Notes: generated by a model not told the origin, from the letters alone. A DNA stretch of 64,000 nt from Halomonas halmophila (GCF_006540005.1 NZ_BJOC01000012.1:1-64000), one strand, 5' to 3'. Positions 45,775-54,421 are shown, counted from the stretch's first letter. Numbers and translations are program-made.

Positions 45775-46101
45775 ATGATGAAGGGTGGAATGGACGGCCT
45801 GATGAAGCAGGCCCAGGAAATGCAGGAAAAGATGCAGCAGGCCCAGGAAGAAGTGGCCAAGGCCGAGGTCCAGGGCGAAGCCGGTGCCGGCATGATCAAG
45901 GTGACCATGAACGGTCGTCATGATGTCATTTCGGTGGATATCGACCCGAGCGTCATGCAGGAAGACAAGGAACTGCTCGAGGACCTGCTGGCGGCCGCCG
46001 TCAATGACGCGGTACGCAAGGTCGAGACCAGTTCCAAGGAGATGATGGAAGAGGCGACGTCGGGGATGAATTTGCCGCCAGGTTTCAAGATGCCCTTCTG
46101 A
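45775..46101 (+). CDS. ybaB: YbaB/EbfC nucleoid-associated protein
   Basis: A 108-residue protein, almost the length of E. coli YbaB (109 aa). It has the typical Met/Gln/Lys-rich N-terminal helix ([19 protein letters not shown]), the [19 protein letters not shown] strand region and the [11 protein letters not shown]-terminus. It binds DNA as a dimer. The ATG at 45775 follows GAGGA at eight bases. It lies 116 bases after dnaX, and its stop codon abuts an interspersed repeat. Confidence 0.93.
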   Translation: MMKGGMDGLMKQAQEMQEKMQQAQEEVAKAEVQGEAGAGMIKVTMNGRHDVISVDIDPSVMQEDKELLEDLLAAAVNDAVRKVETSSKEMMEEATSGMNLPPGFKMPF

Positions 46102-46244
46102 GGAAACACTGTCTAAATGCCTGCGCGTGTAAATCGCTGCGTTGTGCGGTGCTCGAAAACTCGCCTAACTATATGTTATGCCTCGTTTTCTGTGCTCCTA
46201 CGCCTTGCGCTTTACGCTGCTCGGCTATTTATACAGCGCTCCCT
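46101..46244. repeat. ~145-bp interspersed repeat, copy 1
   Basis: This 144-base segment is clearly related to 54229-54374, in the same orientation. Shared blocks include AATCGCTGCGT, CGGTGCTCGAAA, CTCGCCTAAC, TGTTATG and TTTCTGTGCTCC. The ends AGGAAACACTG and CAGCGCTCCCT are imperfect inverted repeats. It starts on the last base of the ybaB stop codon, between ybaB and recR. It looks like a non-coding MITE-type element. Confidence 0.75.
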
Positions 46245-46274
46245 TGGGCTTGCAAAGGGTTGAGTCCGTCAACC

Positions 46275-46455
46275 TTGCGCTGCGGGTGTGGCATATCCTT
46301 TCAAGCCTGAAGCGGCTGCATGAGTTAGCACAGCATTGATGCTTCTGCCTGGATGCGGCTCTTATCATCTTTGTGCTGCGGATGTGGCACATCCTCTAAA
46401 GCTTGAAGCGGAGCTTTGTGGTCCGGATGTGGCATATCCTGTAAAGCCTGAAGCT
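46275..46455. repeat. Three copies of a ~42-bp palindromic repeat upstream of recR
   Basis: Copies start at 46275, 46371 and 46416, the last two in tandem with a 45-base period. Each contains a form of GGATGTGGCATATCCT followed by TAAAGCCTGAAGC. The middle copy has the perfect palindrome GGATGTG-G-CACATCC. They follow the ~145-bp repeat and precede recR by about 90 bases. Short open frames across them have a repetitive, non-protein-like translation. They may act as RNA hairpins or as targets for insertion. Confidence 0.7.
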
Positions 46456-46544
46456 TGACTGGCTGGTCAGGTGCGTGCCAGCCACGAGCCCGCCTCGGGT
46501 TGTATCGCGGGTCAGGCGCTTTTCTACTGGGAACTGGGCAATAC

Positions 46545-47150
46545 ATGAGCTTTTCTCCACTGGTCGAGCGGTTGATGGAGTCATTCCGGGTGTTGCCCGG
46601 GGTGGGGCCCAAGACCGCGCAACGCATGACCATGCATCTGCTCGAACGCGACCGCGAGGGTGGCCAGCGTCTGGCCGAGGTGCTGGGCGAGGCTCTGGAG
46701 CGGGTCGGTTATTGCCAACGTTGTCGTACCCTGACCGAAGAGACCATCTGCGGACTGTGTGCCAGCACCCGCCGAGACGACAGCGTGCTGTGCGTGGTGG
46801 AGTCGCCGGCCGACCTGCTGGCCATCGAGGAAGCGCGCGGCTATCAGGGACGCTACTTCGTGCTGCATGGCCATCTGTCGCCGCTGGATGGTGTGGGGCC
46901 CGAGGATATCGGCCTCGACCTCCTCGACGGACGCGTGGCCGAAGAGGGGGTCGAGGAAGTGATCCTGGCCACCAATCCGACGGTGGAGGGCGAGGCCACT
47001 GCGCACTATATTGCCTCTCAGCTGGGGCCGCGCGGCGTGAAACTGTCGCGCCTGGCTTATGGCGTACCCATGGGCGGCGAGCTGGAATACGTCGATGGTG
47101 GTACCCTGAGCCGCGCCTTCAATGGTCGCTTGCCGTTCGAGAGCGAGTGA
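46545..47150 (+). CDS. recR: Recombination mediator RecR
   Basis: A 201-residue protein, the same length as E. coli RecR. It shows the helix-hairpin-helix ([15 protein letters not shown]), the four-Cys zinc finger ([16 protein letters not shown]), the Toprim domain ([13 protein letters not shown]) and the C-terminal [12 protein letters not shown]. With RecO and RecF it loads RecA on gapped DNA. The ATG at 46545 begins the family sequence. Repeats separate it from ybaB, so it may have its own promoter. Confidence 0.95.
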   Translation: MSFSPLVERLMESFRVLPGVGPKTAQRMTMHLLERDREGGQRLAEVLGEALERVGYCQRCRTLTEETICGLCASTRRDDSVLCVVESPADLLAIEEARGYQGRYFVLHGHLSPLDGVGPEDIGLDLLDGRVAEEGVEEVILATNPTVEGEATAHYIASQLGPRGVKLSRLAYGVPMGGELEYVDGGTLSRAFNGRLPFESE

Positions 47151-47175
47151 TCCCACTTTTCCACCGGACCCTTGC

Positions 47176-48309
47176 ATGCCCCTGACCCCCGAAATTCGCT
47201 GGATCGATACGCCCGAGGCCCTGGATGCGGCCTGTGCCGAGGTGGCCCAGGCCGATGTCATCGCGCTGGATACCGAGTTCTTCCGTGAACGGACCTTCTA
47301 TCCCGTACCGGCCCTGGTTCAGTTCTGTGCCGGCGACACCGCCTATCTGGTCGATCCGACGGTGCTGGCGTGCACCGACACGTTTCGCCAACTGCTGGGC
47401 GAAGGGCCGCTCAAGCTGCTGCATGCCTCCAGTGAGGACCTCGAGGTGTTCGCCCTGTGGTCGGGCGTGACCATCGCGCCGCTGGTCGATACACAGATTG
47501 CCCAGGCGTTGATCGGCGAAGTGCCGTCCATGGGCTATCAGAAGCTGGTGGAATTCTGGATCGGTGAGACTCTGCCCAAGGACGAGACGCGTTCCAACTG
47601 GCTGGAACGCCCGCTCAGCGAGACGCAGAAGACATACGCGGCGCTGGATGTGATCTATCTGGTCGCGGTGTGGCGGGCCCAGCGGGAATCACTGCTGCGT
47701 CATGGGCGACTGGAATGGCTCGAGGAGGAGTGCCAGCAGCTGGCCGAGCAGGCGAGCCGCGACACCCAGAGTTATGGCCAGTGGTACCTGCGGCAACGCC
47801 AGCTGTGGCGGCTCTCGCCGCGCCAGGTCGAGGCCTATCGGCGCCTGACCATCTGGCGCGAGGGGGAGGTGCGGCGTCGTGACTTGCCGCGTGGCTGGCT
47901 GGCCAGCGACAAGTTGCTGTACGCCATCGCCGAGCGCATGCCGGACAATCGCTATGAGCTTGCCGAGGTGGAGGGCGTCAAGCCGCCGTTGGTCAAGCGC
48001 GAGGGCGATACCCTGCTGCGCCTGGTGCGCGAAACGAAGCACCTCGATGAGGCCGATCTGCCAACGCCGCCCTGGTCGCCGATGGATGCGGCTTTCAAGA
48101 AGCGCCACAAGGCGCTGAAGAAGGTCGTGGCCAACGAGGCCGAAAGCCTTGGCGTGGCCCCGGAGCTGTTGCTGCGGCGGCGCGACATGGAGGCGCTGGT
48201 GGGCGCCGCCTTGCGTGGCGAGAACCTGCCTCTGCCCGGCGGCTGGCGCGGCGAACGCCTGGCCGAACGCCTGGAGAAAGCCCTCGACGAGACGGTGGTG
48301 AGCTCATGA
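47176..48309 (+). CDS. rnd: Ribonuclease D
   Basis: A 377-residue 3'-5' exoribonuclease (E. coli RNase D, 375 aa). The DEDDy catalytic residues are visible in IALDTEFFRERTF (D32, E34), LLHASSEDLEVF and YAALDVIYL. An HRDC domain follows (about residues 210-290). It trims tRNA and other stable RNA 3' ends. The ATG at 47176 fits the family start. Its stop overlaps the start of ycgL (ATGA). Confidence 0.93.
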   Translation: MPLTPEIRWIDTPEALDAACAEVAQADVIALDTEFFRERTFYPVPALVQFCAGDTAYLVDPTVLACTDTFRQLLGEGPLKLLHASSEDLEVFALWSGVTIAPLVDTQIAQALIGEVPSMGYQKLVEFWIGETLPKDETRSNWLERPLSETQKTYAALDVIYLVAVWRAQRESLLRHGRLEWLEEECQQLAEQASRDTQSYGQWYLRQRQLWRLSPRQVEAYRRLTIWREGEVRRRDLPRGWLASDKLLYAIAERMPDNRYELAEVEGVKPPLVKREGDTLLRLVRETKHLDEADLPTPPWSPMDAAFKKRHKALKKVVANEAESLGVAPELLLRRRDMEALVGAALRGENLPLPGGWRGERLAERLEKALDETVVSS

Positions 48310-48608
48310 GCTATCTGAGTGGCAAGCTGCTGTGTGACGTCTTCAAGAGCCCGCTCAAGGAGGGGATGTATCTGTTCGTCGACAAGCGCCAGGGGCTCGA
48401 CGAGGTTCCCGAAGCATTGCTGGAGCGTTTCGGCGAGCCGGTGTCGGCCATGACCCTGCTGCTGACGCCGGAGAAGTCACTGGCGAGGACCACCGGGGCG
48501 GCGATCATGGCGGCCATCGAGGAGAAGGGCTATTACCTGCAGATGCCCCCGGCCAAGGAGGAGTATCTGCTGGATCTGTATCGCACCCCGACGGAGGGGA
48601 GGTATTGA
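48306..48608 (+). CDS. ycgL: YcgL domain protein
   Basis: A 100-residue YcgL protein. Family-typical sequences are LYLF/MYLFVDKRQGL near residue 22, FGEP...MTLLLTP in the middle and GYYLQMPP near the C-terminus. E. coli YcgL is similar in size, and the function is not established. It overlaps rnd by four bases and is followed by ycgN, a common gene order in gammaproteobacteria. Confidence 0.9.
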   Translation: MSYLSGKLLCDVFKSPLKEGMYLFVDKRQGLDEVPEALLERFGEPVSAMTLLLTPEKSLARTTGAAIMAAIEEKGYYLQMPPAKEEYLLDLYRTPTEGRY

Positions 48609-48616
48609 GTAAGCTG

Positions 48617-48644
48617 GAAGAGGGAAGAGGGAAGAGGGAAGAGG
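48617..48644. repeat. Heptamer array GAAGAGG x4
   Basis: Four perfect tandem copies of GAAGAGG begin nine bases after the ycgL stop codon. Related arrays follow modA and modC. Confidence 0.85.
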
Positions 48645-48728
48645 GGCGTAGCTGTAAGCCGTAAGCGGTAAGTCAAGGGCACCCCCCCCGTTGAACTCAG
48701 GGCGACGGGGACCAAACGAAGCGAGGGT

Positions 48729-48750
48729 CATCTGCCATGGATGGCAGATG
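48729..48750. repeat. 22-bp palindrome between ycgL and ycgN
   Basis: CATCTGCCAT and ATGGCAGATG are perfect 10-base arms around GG, about 80 bases before ycgN. As RNA it would fold into a hairpin; without a T-tract it is not a standard terminator. A REP-like role is possible. Confidence 0.6.
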
Positions 48751-48827
48751 TAGCGCCCACGGAAGGGTTTACAGCGCCCTCGCGAAGATTGGTCGCCGGA
48801 AGGCCCTCTTTGATTGGCCGGATTTTC

Positions 48828-49274
48828 ATGAGAGAGCGTTTCTGGGAGCGTTTCCCGCTGGGTGAGTTGACCGGTGAGGAGTGGGAGGCATTGTGTGATG
48901 GTTGCGGGCAGTGCTGCCTGGTCAAGCTGCAGGATGATGATGGGGATCTGGCGGTGCTCAATGTGGCCTGCGAGTTGCTGGATATCGGCAGCTGCCGGTG
49001 CAGTGACTACGAGAACCGCTTCGCGCGTGTGCCCGACTGCCAGCAGCTGACGCCGGAGCGTGTCGAGGAGTTCAAGTGGCTGCCGGGCTCCTGCGCCTAT
49101 CGTCGTCTGGCGGAGGGGCGCAAGCTGGCTGGTTGGCATCCCTTGATTTCGGGCGATCCGCAGCGCGTGCATCGCAAGGGCATCAGCGTGCGCAGCTTTG
49201 CCGTCTCCCAGCAGGGCATTTCGGACGAGGAACTCGAGGACCATATCATTGCCATTATTCCCGTCGAGGATTGA
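48828..49274 (+). CDS. ycgN: YcgN family Cys-rich protein (UPF0260)
   Basis: A 148-residue protein matching E. coli YcgN. The hallmarks are LCDGCGQCCLVKL near residue 24, then C-x-C residues (CRCSDYENR), PDC, and CAYRRLAEGR...WHPL. These cysteines resemble the CxxCxxCC metal-site family (Fe-S or zinc). The ATG at 48828 is chosen from alignment of the FW...LTGEEWEALCDGCGQCC start; the frame is open to 48741 through the palindrome. Function unknown. Confidence 0.9.
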   Translation: MRERFWERFPLGELTGEEWEALCDGCGQCCLVKLQDDDGDLAVLNVACELLDIGSCRCSDYENRFARVPDCQQLTPERVEEFKWLPGSCAYRRLAEGRKLAGWHPLISGDPQRVHRKGISVRSFAVSQQGISDEELEDHIIAIIPVED

Positions 49275-49281
49275 GACCGGC

Positions 49282-50049
49282 GTGCGGCGGCTGCGCTGCG
49301 GGCTCTGCGGGGGCGCGCTGGCATTGCTGACCTGCCTGCCGACGTTCGCCGTGGCCGAGGCGCGGGTCGAGCTATTTGCGGCGGCCTCGATGACCGATGC
49401 CATCGACGAGGCCCTGGTCCGCTTCGAGGCCTCCCACGACGTGGACGTGGTGCCGGTGTATGCGGCATCTTCCACCCTGGCGCGGCAGATTGCCCATGGC
49501 GCGCCGGCCGAGGTGTATATCCCGGCGAACGTCAAGTGGATGGACTGGCTGGGCGAGCAGGGTGTGATCCTGAGCGAACGCACCGCTCTGTTGCATAACC
49601 GCCTGGCGCTGATTGCACCGCAGGATTCGCCGTTCGATGATTTGGCGCCTGGCGAGGGGGAGTCGCTGGCCGACCGGCTGGCAGACGGCGAACGCCTGGC
49701 CGTCGGCGACCCGGCCCATGTGCCGGCCGGCATCTACGCCAGACAGGCCCTTGAGTCGCTGGGCGAATGGCAGGCCCTGTCACCGCGCCTGGCACGCGCC
49801 GCCAATGTGCGTGCCGCCCTGGCACTGGTCGCCCGCGGTGAAGCCCCGTTGGGCGTGGTCTACCGCACCGATGCCCTGGCAAGCGACGCCGTGCGCTCGC
49901 TGGGCCTGTTCCCGGAATCGGCCCATCCGCCCATCACCTACCCGATCGCCACCATCGGCGCAGCCCCCTCGCCGGCGGCACTGGAACTGCGAGGCTGGCT
50001 GGAGAGTGAGGAAGCGATGGAGATATTCAAGGCGCAAGGCTTCCGCTGA
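49282..50049 (+). CDS. modA: Molybdate ABC transporter substrate-binding protein
   Basis: A 255-residue periplasmic binding protein with a signal peptide (GGALALLTCLPTFAVAEA) and ModA motifs: ELFAAASMTDAIDEAL, VYAASSTLARQIAHGAPAEV with the Ser residues that bind the oxyanion, the GDPAHVPAGIYA segment and the VVYRTDA region. The start is a GTG at 49282, eight bases after the ycgN stop; no ATG fits. It delivers molybdate (or tungstate) to ModBC. A heptamer array starts in its stop codon. Confidence 0.92.
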   Translation: MRRLRCGLCGGALALLTCLPTFAVAEARVELFAAASMTDAIDEALVRFEASHDVDVVPVYAASSTLARQIAHGAPAEVYIPANVKWMDWLGEQGVILSERTALLHNRLALIAPQDSPFDDLAPGEGESLADRLADGERLAVGDPAHVPAGIYARQALESLGEWQALSPRLARAANVRAALALVARGEAPLGVVYRTDALASDAVRSLGLFPESAHPPITYPIATIGAAPSPAALELRGWLESEEAMEIFKAQGFR

Positions 50050-50139
50050 AGAAGGAAGAAGGAAGAAGGAAGAAGCCAGGCTAGTCTCGGAATTGTGGTT
50101 TCAAGGGTTTTCTTCCCTCTTCAAGCGGCGCGAGCCGCG
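50048..50139. repeat. Heptamer array GAAGAAG x4 and matching pyrimidine/hairpin block
   Basis: Four perfect copies of GAAGAAG (50048-50075) start inside the modA stop codon. Downstream, TTCTTCCCTCTTC (50110-50122) is nearly complementary to the array (one mismatch in 13), and a GCGGC/GCCGC hairpin follows (50123-50139). The same block follows modC. Together they could form a long stem between modA and modB. Confidence 0.7.
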
Positions 50140-50204
50140 TTCTTGCCTCTTCCAGGCGCGGAAGCACCGTTCTTACCTCCCACCTAGCTCCGTTCGAGGA
50201 CCCC

Positions 50205-50900
50205 ATGCTGACCGATGCTGAAATCGAGGCGATTCTGATCAGTCTTCAGGTGGCGGGTGTCGCGCTGGCGTGGATTCTGATTCCCGGTATTGGCGTGGCG
50301 TGGTTGATGGCGCGGCGGGAGTTTCCCGGCAAGGCGTTGCTGGATGGTTTGCTGCATCTGCCGTTGGTGTTGCCGCCGGTGGTGGTGGGCTATCTGCTGT
50401 TGCTGACGTTGGGCAGTCAGGGTGTGGTGGGGCAGTGGTTGAACGCGGCCTGGGGCGTGAGTCTGCCGTTTACCTGGCAGGGGGCGGCGGTGGCCGGAGG
50501 CGTGATGGCCTTTCCCTTGCTGGTGCGGGCCGTGCGGCTTTCCCTGGAGGCGGTGGATCCGCGTCTTGAGGCCGCGGCCAGTACCCTGGGCGCCGGGCGC
50601 TGGCGGGTGTTTGTGACCATTACGCTGCCGCTGACCCTGCCGGGCCTGCTGACCGGCGGGGTGCTGGCCTTCGCCCGGGCGCTCTCGGAGTTCGGGGCGA
50701 CCATCACCTTCGCCTCGAACATCCCCGGGGAAACCCGAACCCTGCCGCTGGCGCTGTACTCGCTGATTCAGACACCCGGCGGCGAGGCGGCAGCGGCACG
50801 CCTGTGTGCCATTTCGGTGGTCATTGCCATGATCTCGCTGGTGGCGTCCGAGTGGCTGGCACGCCGGGCGCGGGCGCGACTGCAGGGGCGTGACGCATGA
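50205..50900 (+). CDS. modB: Molybdate ABC transporter permease
   Basis: A 231-residue inner membrane permease with five to six membrane segments and the ABC coupling loop, which here reads EAASTLGAGRWRVFVTITLP. ModB family features include FPLLVRAVRLSLEAVD and ALSEFGATITFASNIPG. The ATG at 50205 has GAGGA four bases upstream. Repeats separate it from modA by 155 bases, while modC overlaps its stop (ATGA). Confidence 0.93.
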   Translation: MLTDAEIEAILISLQVAGVALAWILIPGIGVAWLMARREFPGKALLDGLLHLPLVLPPVVVGYLLLLTLGSQGVVGQWLNAAWGVSLPFTWQGAAVAGGVMAFPLLVRAVRLSLEAVDPRLEAAASTLGAGRWRVFVTITLPLTLPGLLTGGVLAFARALSEFGATITFASNIPGETRTLPLALYSLIQTPGGEAAAARLCAISVVIAMISLVASEWLARRARARLQGRDA

Positions 50901-51982
50901 GCCTGCTCGAGCTGGAGGTGCGTCAGCGGCTGGGGGATTTCTCCCTTGAGCTCGACCTGGCGATCGAGGAGCCCGGTGTCACGGCGCTGTTCGGCCCCTC
51001 GGGCAGTGGCAAGACCAGTCTGTTGCGCCTGCTGGCCGGCCTGGACCGCCCCGAGCAGGGTCGTATCCGCTTGAACGGTGAGGCCCTGGTGGACACGGCA
51101 CGGCGTACCTGGGTGCCGGCGCATCGGCGGCGCCTGGGCGTGGTCTTCCAGGAGGCGCGGCTGTTTCCTCACTATCGCGTGCGCGGCAACCTGACCTACG
51201 GCATGCCGCGCCATCTGGCGGGTCGCTTCGAGGCCGTGGTCGAGCTGCTGGGCATCGAGCCGCTGCTGGCGCGCTATCCGGCCACGCTTTCCGGTGGCGA
51301 GGCGCGCCGCGTGGCCATCGGTCGGGCGCTTTTGAGTGATCCGTGCATGCTGCTGATGGACGAGCCGCTGACCGGCCTGGATGGCGCTCGCAAGGCGGAA
51401 CTGCTGCGCTACATCCAGCGCTTGGCCGGGGAAGTCGAGGTGCCGATCCTCTACGTCAGCCATGAGCCGGCGGAGCTGCTGGAGATTGCCGATACCCTGG
51501 TGCTGATGGAAGCGGGCAGGGTGCTGGCACAGGGGGAGCTGGATGCTCTGCTGCAGCGTTGCGACCTGAGCGAGGCGCTGGGCGGCTTCGATGCCGCGAT
51601 GCGTCTGGAGGCCCGCGTGGAAGACCACGACACGGCCTATGGGCTCACCCATCTGCGCCTGGATGATGGTCAGCCGCTCAGCGTGCCGACCCTGCAGGCC
51701 GAGCCGGGGCAGCGAGTGCGGCTGCGCGTGCCGGTGCGTGATGTGGCCCTGGCCCTTTCGCCCAGCGCCGAGCTGAGTTACCGCAACCAGCTCGCCGCGG
51801 TCATCGACCAGGCCTGGGCACCCCCCGGCGACCCCACCACCATGGAACTGCGGCTGCGCCTCGGCGAGCAGATGCTGCGTGCCCGCCTGACCCGCCACGC
51901 CTTCGACCAGCTCGGCCTGGTCGAAGGCCAGCACGTTACCGCACTGATTCGGAGTGTGGCGTTTGCCCGGCGGGAGCTTTGA
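50897..51982 (+). CDS. modC: Molybdate ABC transporter ATPase
   Basis: A 361-residue ATPase: Walker A FGPSGSGKTS, signature TLSGGEARRVAIGRAL, Walker B LLMDEPLTGLD, and the H-loop (YVSHEP). A C-terminal molybdate-binding TOBE domain (about 290-355) lets ModC sense intracellular molybdate. It energises import through ModB. The gene is translationally coupled to modB. It ends in a heptamer-type repeat facing ptrB. Confidence 0.94.
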   Translation: MSLLELEVRQRLGDFSLELDLAIEEPGVTALFGPSGSGKTSLLRLLAGLDRPEQGRIRLNGEALVDTARRTWVPAHRRRLGVVFQEARLFPHYRVRGNLTYGMPRHLAGRFEAVVELLGIEPLLARYPATLSGGEARRVAIGRALLSDPCMLLMDEPLTGLDGARKAELLRYIQRLAGEVEVPILYVSHEPAELLEIADTLVLMEAGRVLAQGELDALLQRCDLSEALGGFDAAMRLEARVEDHDTAYGLTHLRLDDGQPLSVPTLQAEPGQRVRLRVPVRDVALALSPSAELSYRNQLAAVIDQAWAPPGDPTTMELRLRLGEQMLRARLTRHAFDQLGLVEGQHVTALIRSVAFARREL

Positions 51983-52094
51983 AGAGGGAAGAAAGAAGAG
52001 GGAAGAAGGAAGGCAAAGAAGACTATAGCATCTTGCCCCTTGAAGGCACTTGGTGCCGCTCTTCCTTCTTCCCTCTTCGAGCGGCGAAGCCGCG
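51981..52094. repeat. Heptamer array after modC with 18-bp perfect inverted repeat
   Basis: A degenerate four-unit array (GAAGAGG, GAAGAAA, GAAGAGG, GAAGAAG; 51981-52008) starts inside the modC stop codon. GAAGAGGGAAGAAGGAAG (51995-52012) is perfectly complementary to 52061-52078, giving an 18-bp stem with a 48-base loop. A GCGGC/GCCGC hairpin follows (52079-52094), as after modA. It lies between convergent modC and ptrB and may act as a bidirectional terminator, though without a T-tract. Confidence 0.75.
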
Positions 52095-52107
52095 TACTTT
52101 CACAACC

Positions 52108-54192
52108 TCACGCCTTCCCCATCGCCCAGAGGATGAAGGCGTCTTCGCGGGCATGGTCGCGCCAGGCCTTGAAGCGTCCTGAGGCGCCGCCGTGGCCGGC
52201 GTCCATGTCGGTGCGCAGCAGCGGGGGCGGGGTGCTTGCCGGGTCGGTGCGTTCGCTGAGGCGGGCGTAGAGCTTGGCCGGTTCCCAGTAGGAGACGCGG
52301 GTGTCGTGCCAGCCGCCCTGGATGAAGACCGGCGGCCAGGGGCGTTCGGGCAGGTTGTCGAGCGGCGAGTAGGCGGCGATGCGCTGGAAGACCTCGGGGT
52401 CGCGCGGATCGCCCCATTCGCTGTATTCGGCGGTGGTCAGCGGCAGCTCTGGGTTCTGCATGGTGCGCAGCACGTCGACGAAGGGCACATCGAGCACGGC
52501 GGCGCAGAAGCTGTCCGGGGCCAGGTTGAGGCTGGCGCCGACCAGCAGACCGCCGGCGCTGCCGCCGTGGGCGACGATGCGTCGGCCATCGCTGATGCCT
52601 TGCTCGACCAGGGCGTCGCGGGCGGCGATGAAGTCATGAAAGCTGTTGGTCTTGTGGGCCAGCTTGCCGGCCAGATACCAGGGCTCGCCACGCTCGCCGC
52701 CGCCGCGCACATGGGCCACGGCAAAGGCCACGCCACGCGCCAGGAGTTCCAGGCGGGCGGCCGAGAACCAGGCGTCCTGGACTTCGCCGTAGGCGCCATA
52801 GCCGTCGAGCAGGGTCGGCAGGGCAGTGCCCGCCAGGTCGGCGCGCATGACCACGGAGACCGGCACCTGTTCGCCATCATGGGAACTGGCCCAGAGCCGC
52901 CGGCAGGTGAGCTGTTCGGGCTGCAGGTCGCCATGCACCGGCAGGCGCTTGAGGAGGCGGCGTTCGCCGCTGTCCAGGTCCAGTGCGCTCCAGCTGGGCG
53001 GCCGGGTGAAGGATTCCTCGCGCAGGCGCAACTCTCGGGTGTCGAAGTGCGGCGTGGCGTCCAGACCCTGGCTGCAGGGTAGCTCGCCGAGGGGCAGCCA
53101 TTCATCGCGCTGCACACCATGCTGGTCATCCAGCTCGATCACACGCAGGCGTACCTGGGCCTGGTCATGGTCGCGTTCGCTGAGCACCAGGCCCCAGGTG
53201 AAGGCGTCGACGCCCTCCAGGGTGGTGTCATGACGGTGGTCGATGAGCCGTTCACCGTCGCTATCCGGCTGCGCTTCGTCGAGGCGCGTCAGGCAGAAGT
53301 GCGGGGCCTGACGATTGTGCAGCATGTAGAAGTGGCCGGGACGGTGGTCGATGGCGTATTCGACCCCGGCTTCACGCGGGCGGAAACACCAGGCCGGCGT
53401 CTGCGGGGCACTGGCGGGAACCAGGTGGGTCTCGCTGGTGTCCTTGGAGGCGGATTCGAGTACCAGCCATTGCCGCGAGCGGGTCTTGCCCATGCCCAGC
53501 CAGAATTCCGGGTCGTCTTCGCGCAGGACGAGCGAGGCGCTGCCGGCGCTCGGCGCGGCGCCGAGCGTCAACGGCAGTCGCCAGATGCTTTCCGGTCGCT
53601 GGGTGGTGTCGAAGCGCGTGAACAGCAGTGTCGTGCCATCTTCCGCCCAGCACAGCTCTGGGCCGACATCCTCGAGCAGTCGAGCCGGCTCGCCATCCGG
53701 CAGGGCTTTCAGCCACAGGTTGAAGACTTCGTCGCCCGTGGTGTCTTCCGTCCAGGCCAGCCAGGCTTCGTCCGGGGACAGGGCCATGTCGCCGACCTCG
53801 AAGAAGACCCGGTCGGCGGCGCGGGCCTGGGTGTCGAAGAAGGCTTCGCTGGCCTCGGGGTCACCATTGGGGTGACGCCACCACACCGGGTGGTCGGCAT
53901 CGGCGGCGGTCTCGTGCCACAGCGTGAAATGGTCCAGCGGCACCGGCAGACTGCGTTCGGCCAGTTCGCGGCGTGCCAGGTGCCCCTGGTAAAGCGCTTC
54001 GGTGAGTGGCTCGAGAGGGGCGAACCAACGGCTGGCCTCGTCGTTGGCGGCCTCGATAAAGGCCGTTACCTCAGGGTCGTCACTCGCTTCCAGCCATTGC
54101 CAGGCCGGGTCATCGGGGCGTCGGAAATGATCGATCGGGCGGCAGGATGGGCGCGAATCGGGGTTTTGGCCATGTGGCGGCTGTGCTTTCAT
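52108..54192 (-). CDS. ptrB: Oligopeptidase B (S9A family)
   Basis: A 694-residue serine oligopeptidase, similar in size to E. coli PtrB (686 aa). A seven-bladed beta-propeller occupies about residues 75-415 and the alpha/beta-hydrolase domain the rest. The catalytic triad is S545 (GGSAGG), D630 (GGWHDTRV) and H667 (DAGHGG). The segment DGYGAYGEVQDAWFS and RGGGERG are also family-typical. It cuts short peptides after basic residues in the cytoplasm or periplasm. No signal peptide is visible. It is monocistronic and convergent with modC. Confidence 0.94.
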   Translation of the reverse strand: MKAQPPHGQNPDSRPSCRPIDHFRRPDDPAWQWLEASDDPEVTAFIEAANDEASRWFAPLEPLTEALYQGHLARRELAERSLPVPLDHFTLWHETAADADHPVWWRHPNGDPEASEAFFDTQARAADRVFFEVGDMALSPDEAWLAWTEDTTGDEVFNLWLKALPDGEPARLLEDVGPELCWAEDGTTLLFTRFDTTQRPESIWRLPLTLGAAPSAGSASLVLREDDPEFWLGMGKTRSRQWLVLESASKDTSETHLVPASAPQTPAWCFRPREAGVEYAIDHRPGHFYMLHNRQAPHFCLTRLDEAQPDSDGERLIDHRHDTTLEGVDAFTWGLVLSERDHDQAQVRLRVIELDDQHGVQRDEWLPLGELPCSQGLDATPHFDTRELRLREESFTRPPSWSALDLDSGERRLLKRLPVHGDLQPEQLTCRRLWASSHDGEQVPVSVVMRADLAGTALPTLLDGYGAYGEVQDAWFSAARLELLARGVAFAVAHVRGGGERGEPWYLAGKLAHKTNSFHDFIAARDALVEQGISDGRRIVAHGGSAGGLLVGASLNLAPDSFCAAVLDVPFVDVLRTMQNPELPLTTAEYSEWGDPRDPEVFQRIAAYSPLDNLPERPWPPVFIQGGWHDTRVSYWEPAKLYARLSERTDPASTPPPLLRTDMDAGHGGASGRFKAWRDHAREDAFILWAMGKA

Positions 54193-54228
54193 GCTGCGGG
54201 ATGTACCATAAACGGAGTAAATTCAATA

Positions 54229-54374
54229 AGGAAAACACTGGATTAATGCCTGTGCATGCGAATCGCTGCGTGACTCGGTGCTCGAAAGCTCGCCTAACCT
54301 TTTGTTATGTCTCGCTTTCTGTGCTCCGGCCGCCCTGTGCTTCGCTATGCTCGGCGATTTCTTCAGCGCTTCCT
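54229..54374. repeat. ~145-bp interspersed repeat, copy 2
   Basis: This 146-base segment matches 46101-46244 over its whole length, with ends AGGAAAACACTG and CAGCGCTTCCT that are imperfect inverted repeats. It fills most of the gap between the divergent ptrB and the membrane protein gene at 54422, so it may affect their promoters. It contains no gene. Confidence 0.75.
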
Positions 54375-54421
54375 AAGATGCGTCACTGGTTAAGACCTAC
54401 CATACGCGAATGAGGTGATCG

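Noticed and set aside
46325..46633. 102-codon minus-strand frame across the palindromic repeats
   Set aside because: Its translation repeats the DNA repeat (HPDHKAPLQAL-type) and overlaps recR; repetitive DNA explains it.
48617..52094. Regularly spaced short repeats considered as a CRISPR array
   Set aside because: Units are 7 bases, contiguous and without spacers; no cas genes nearby.
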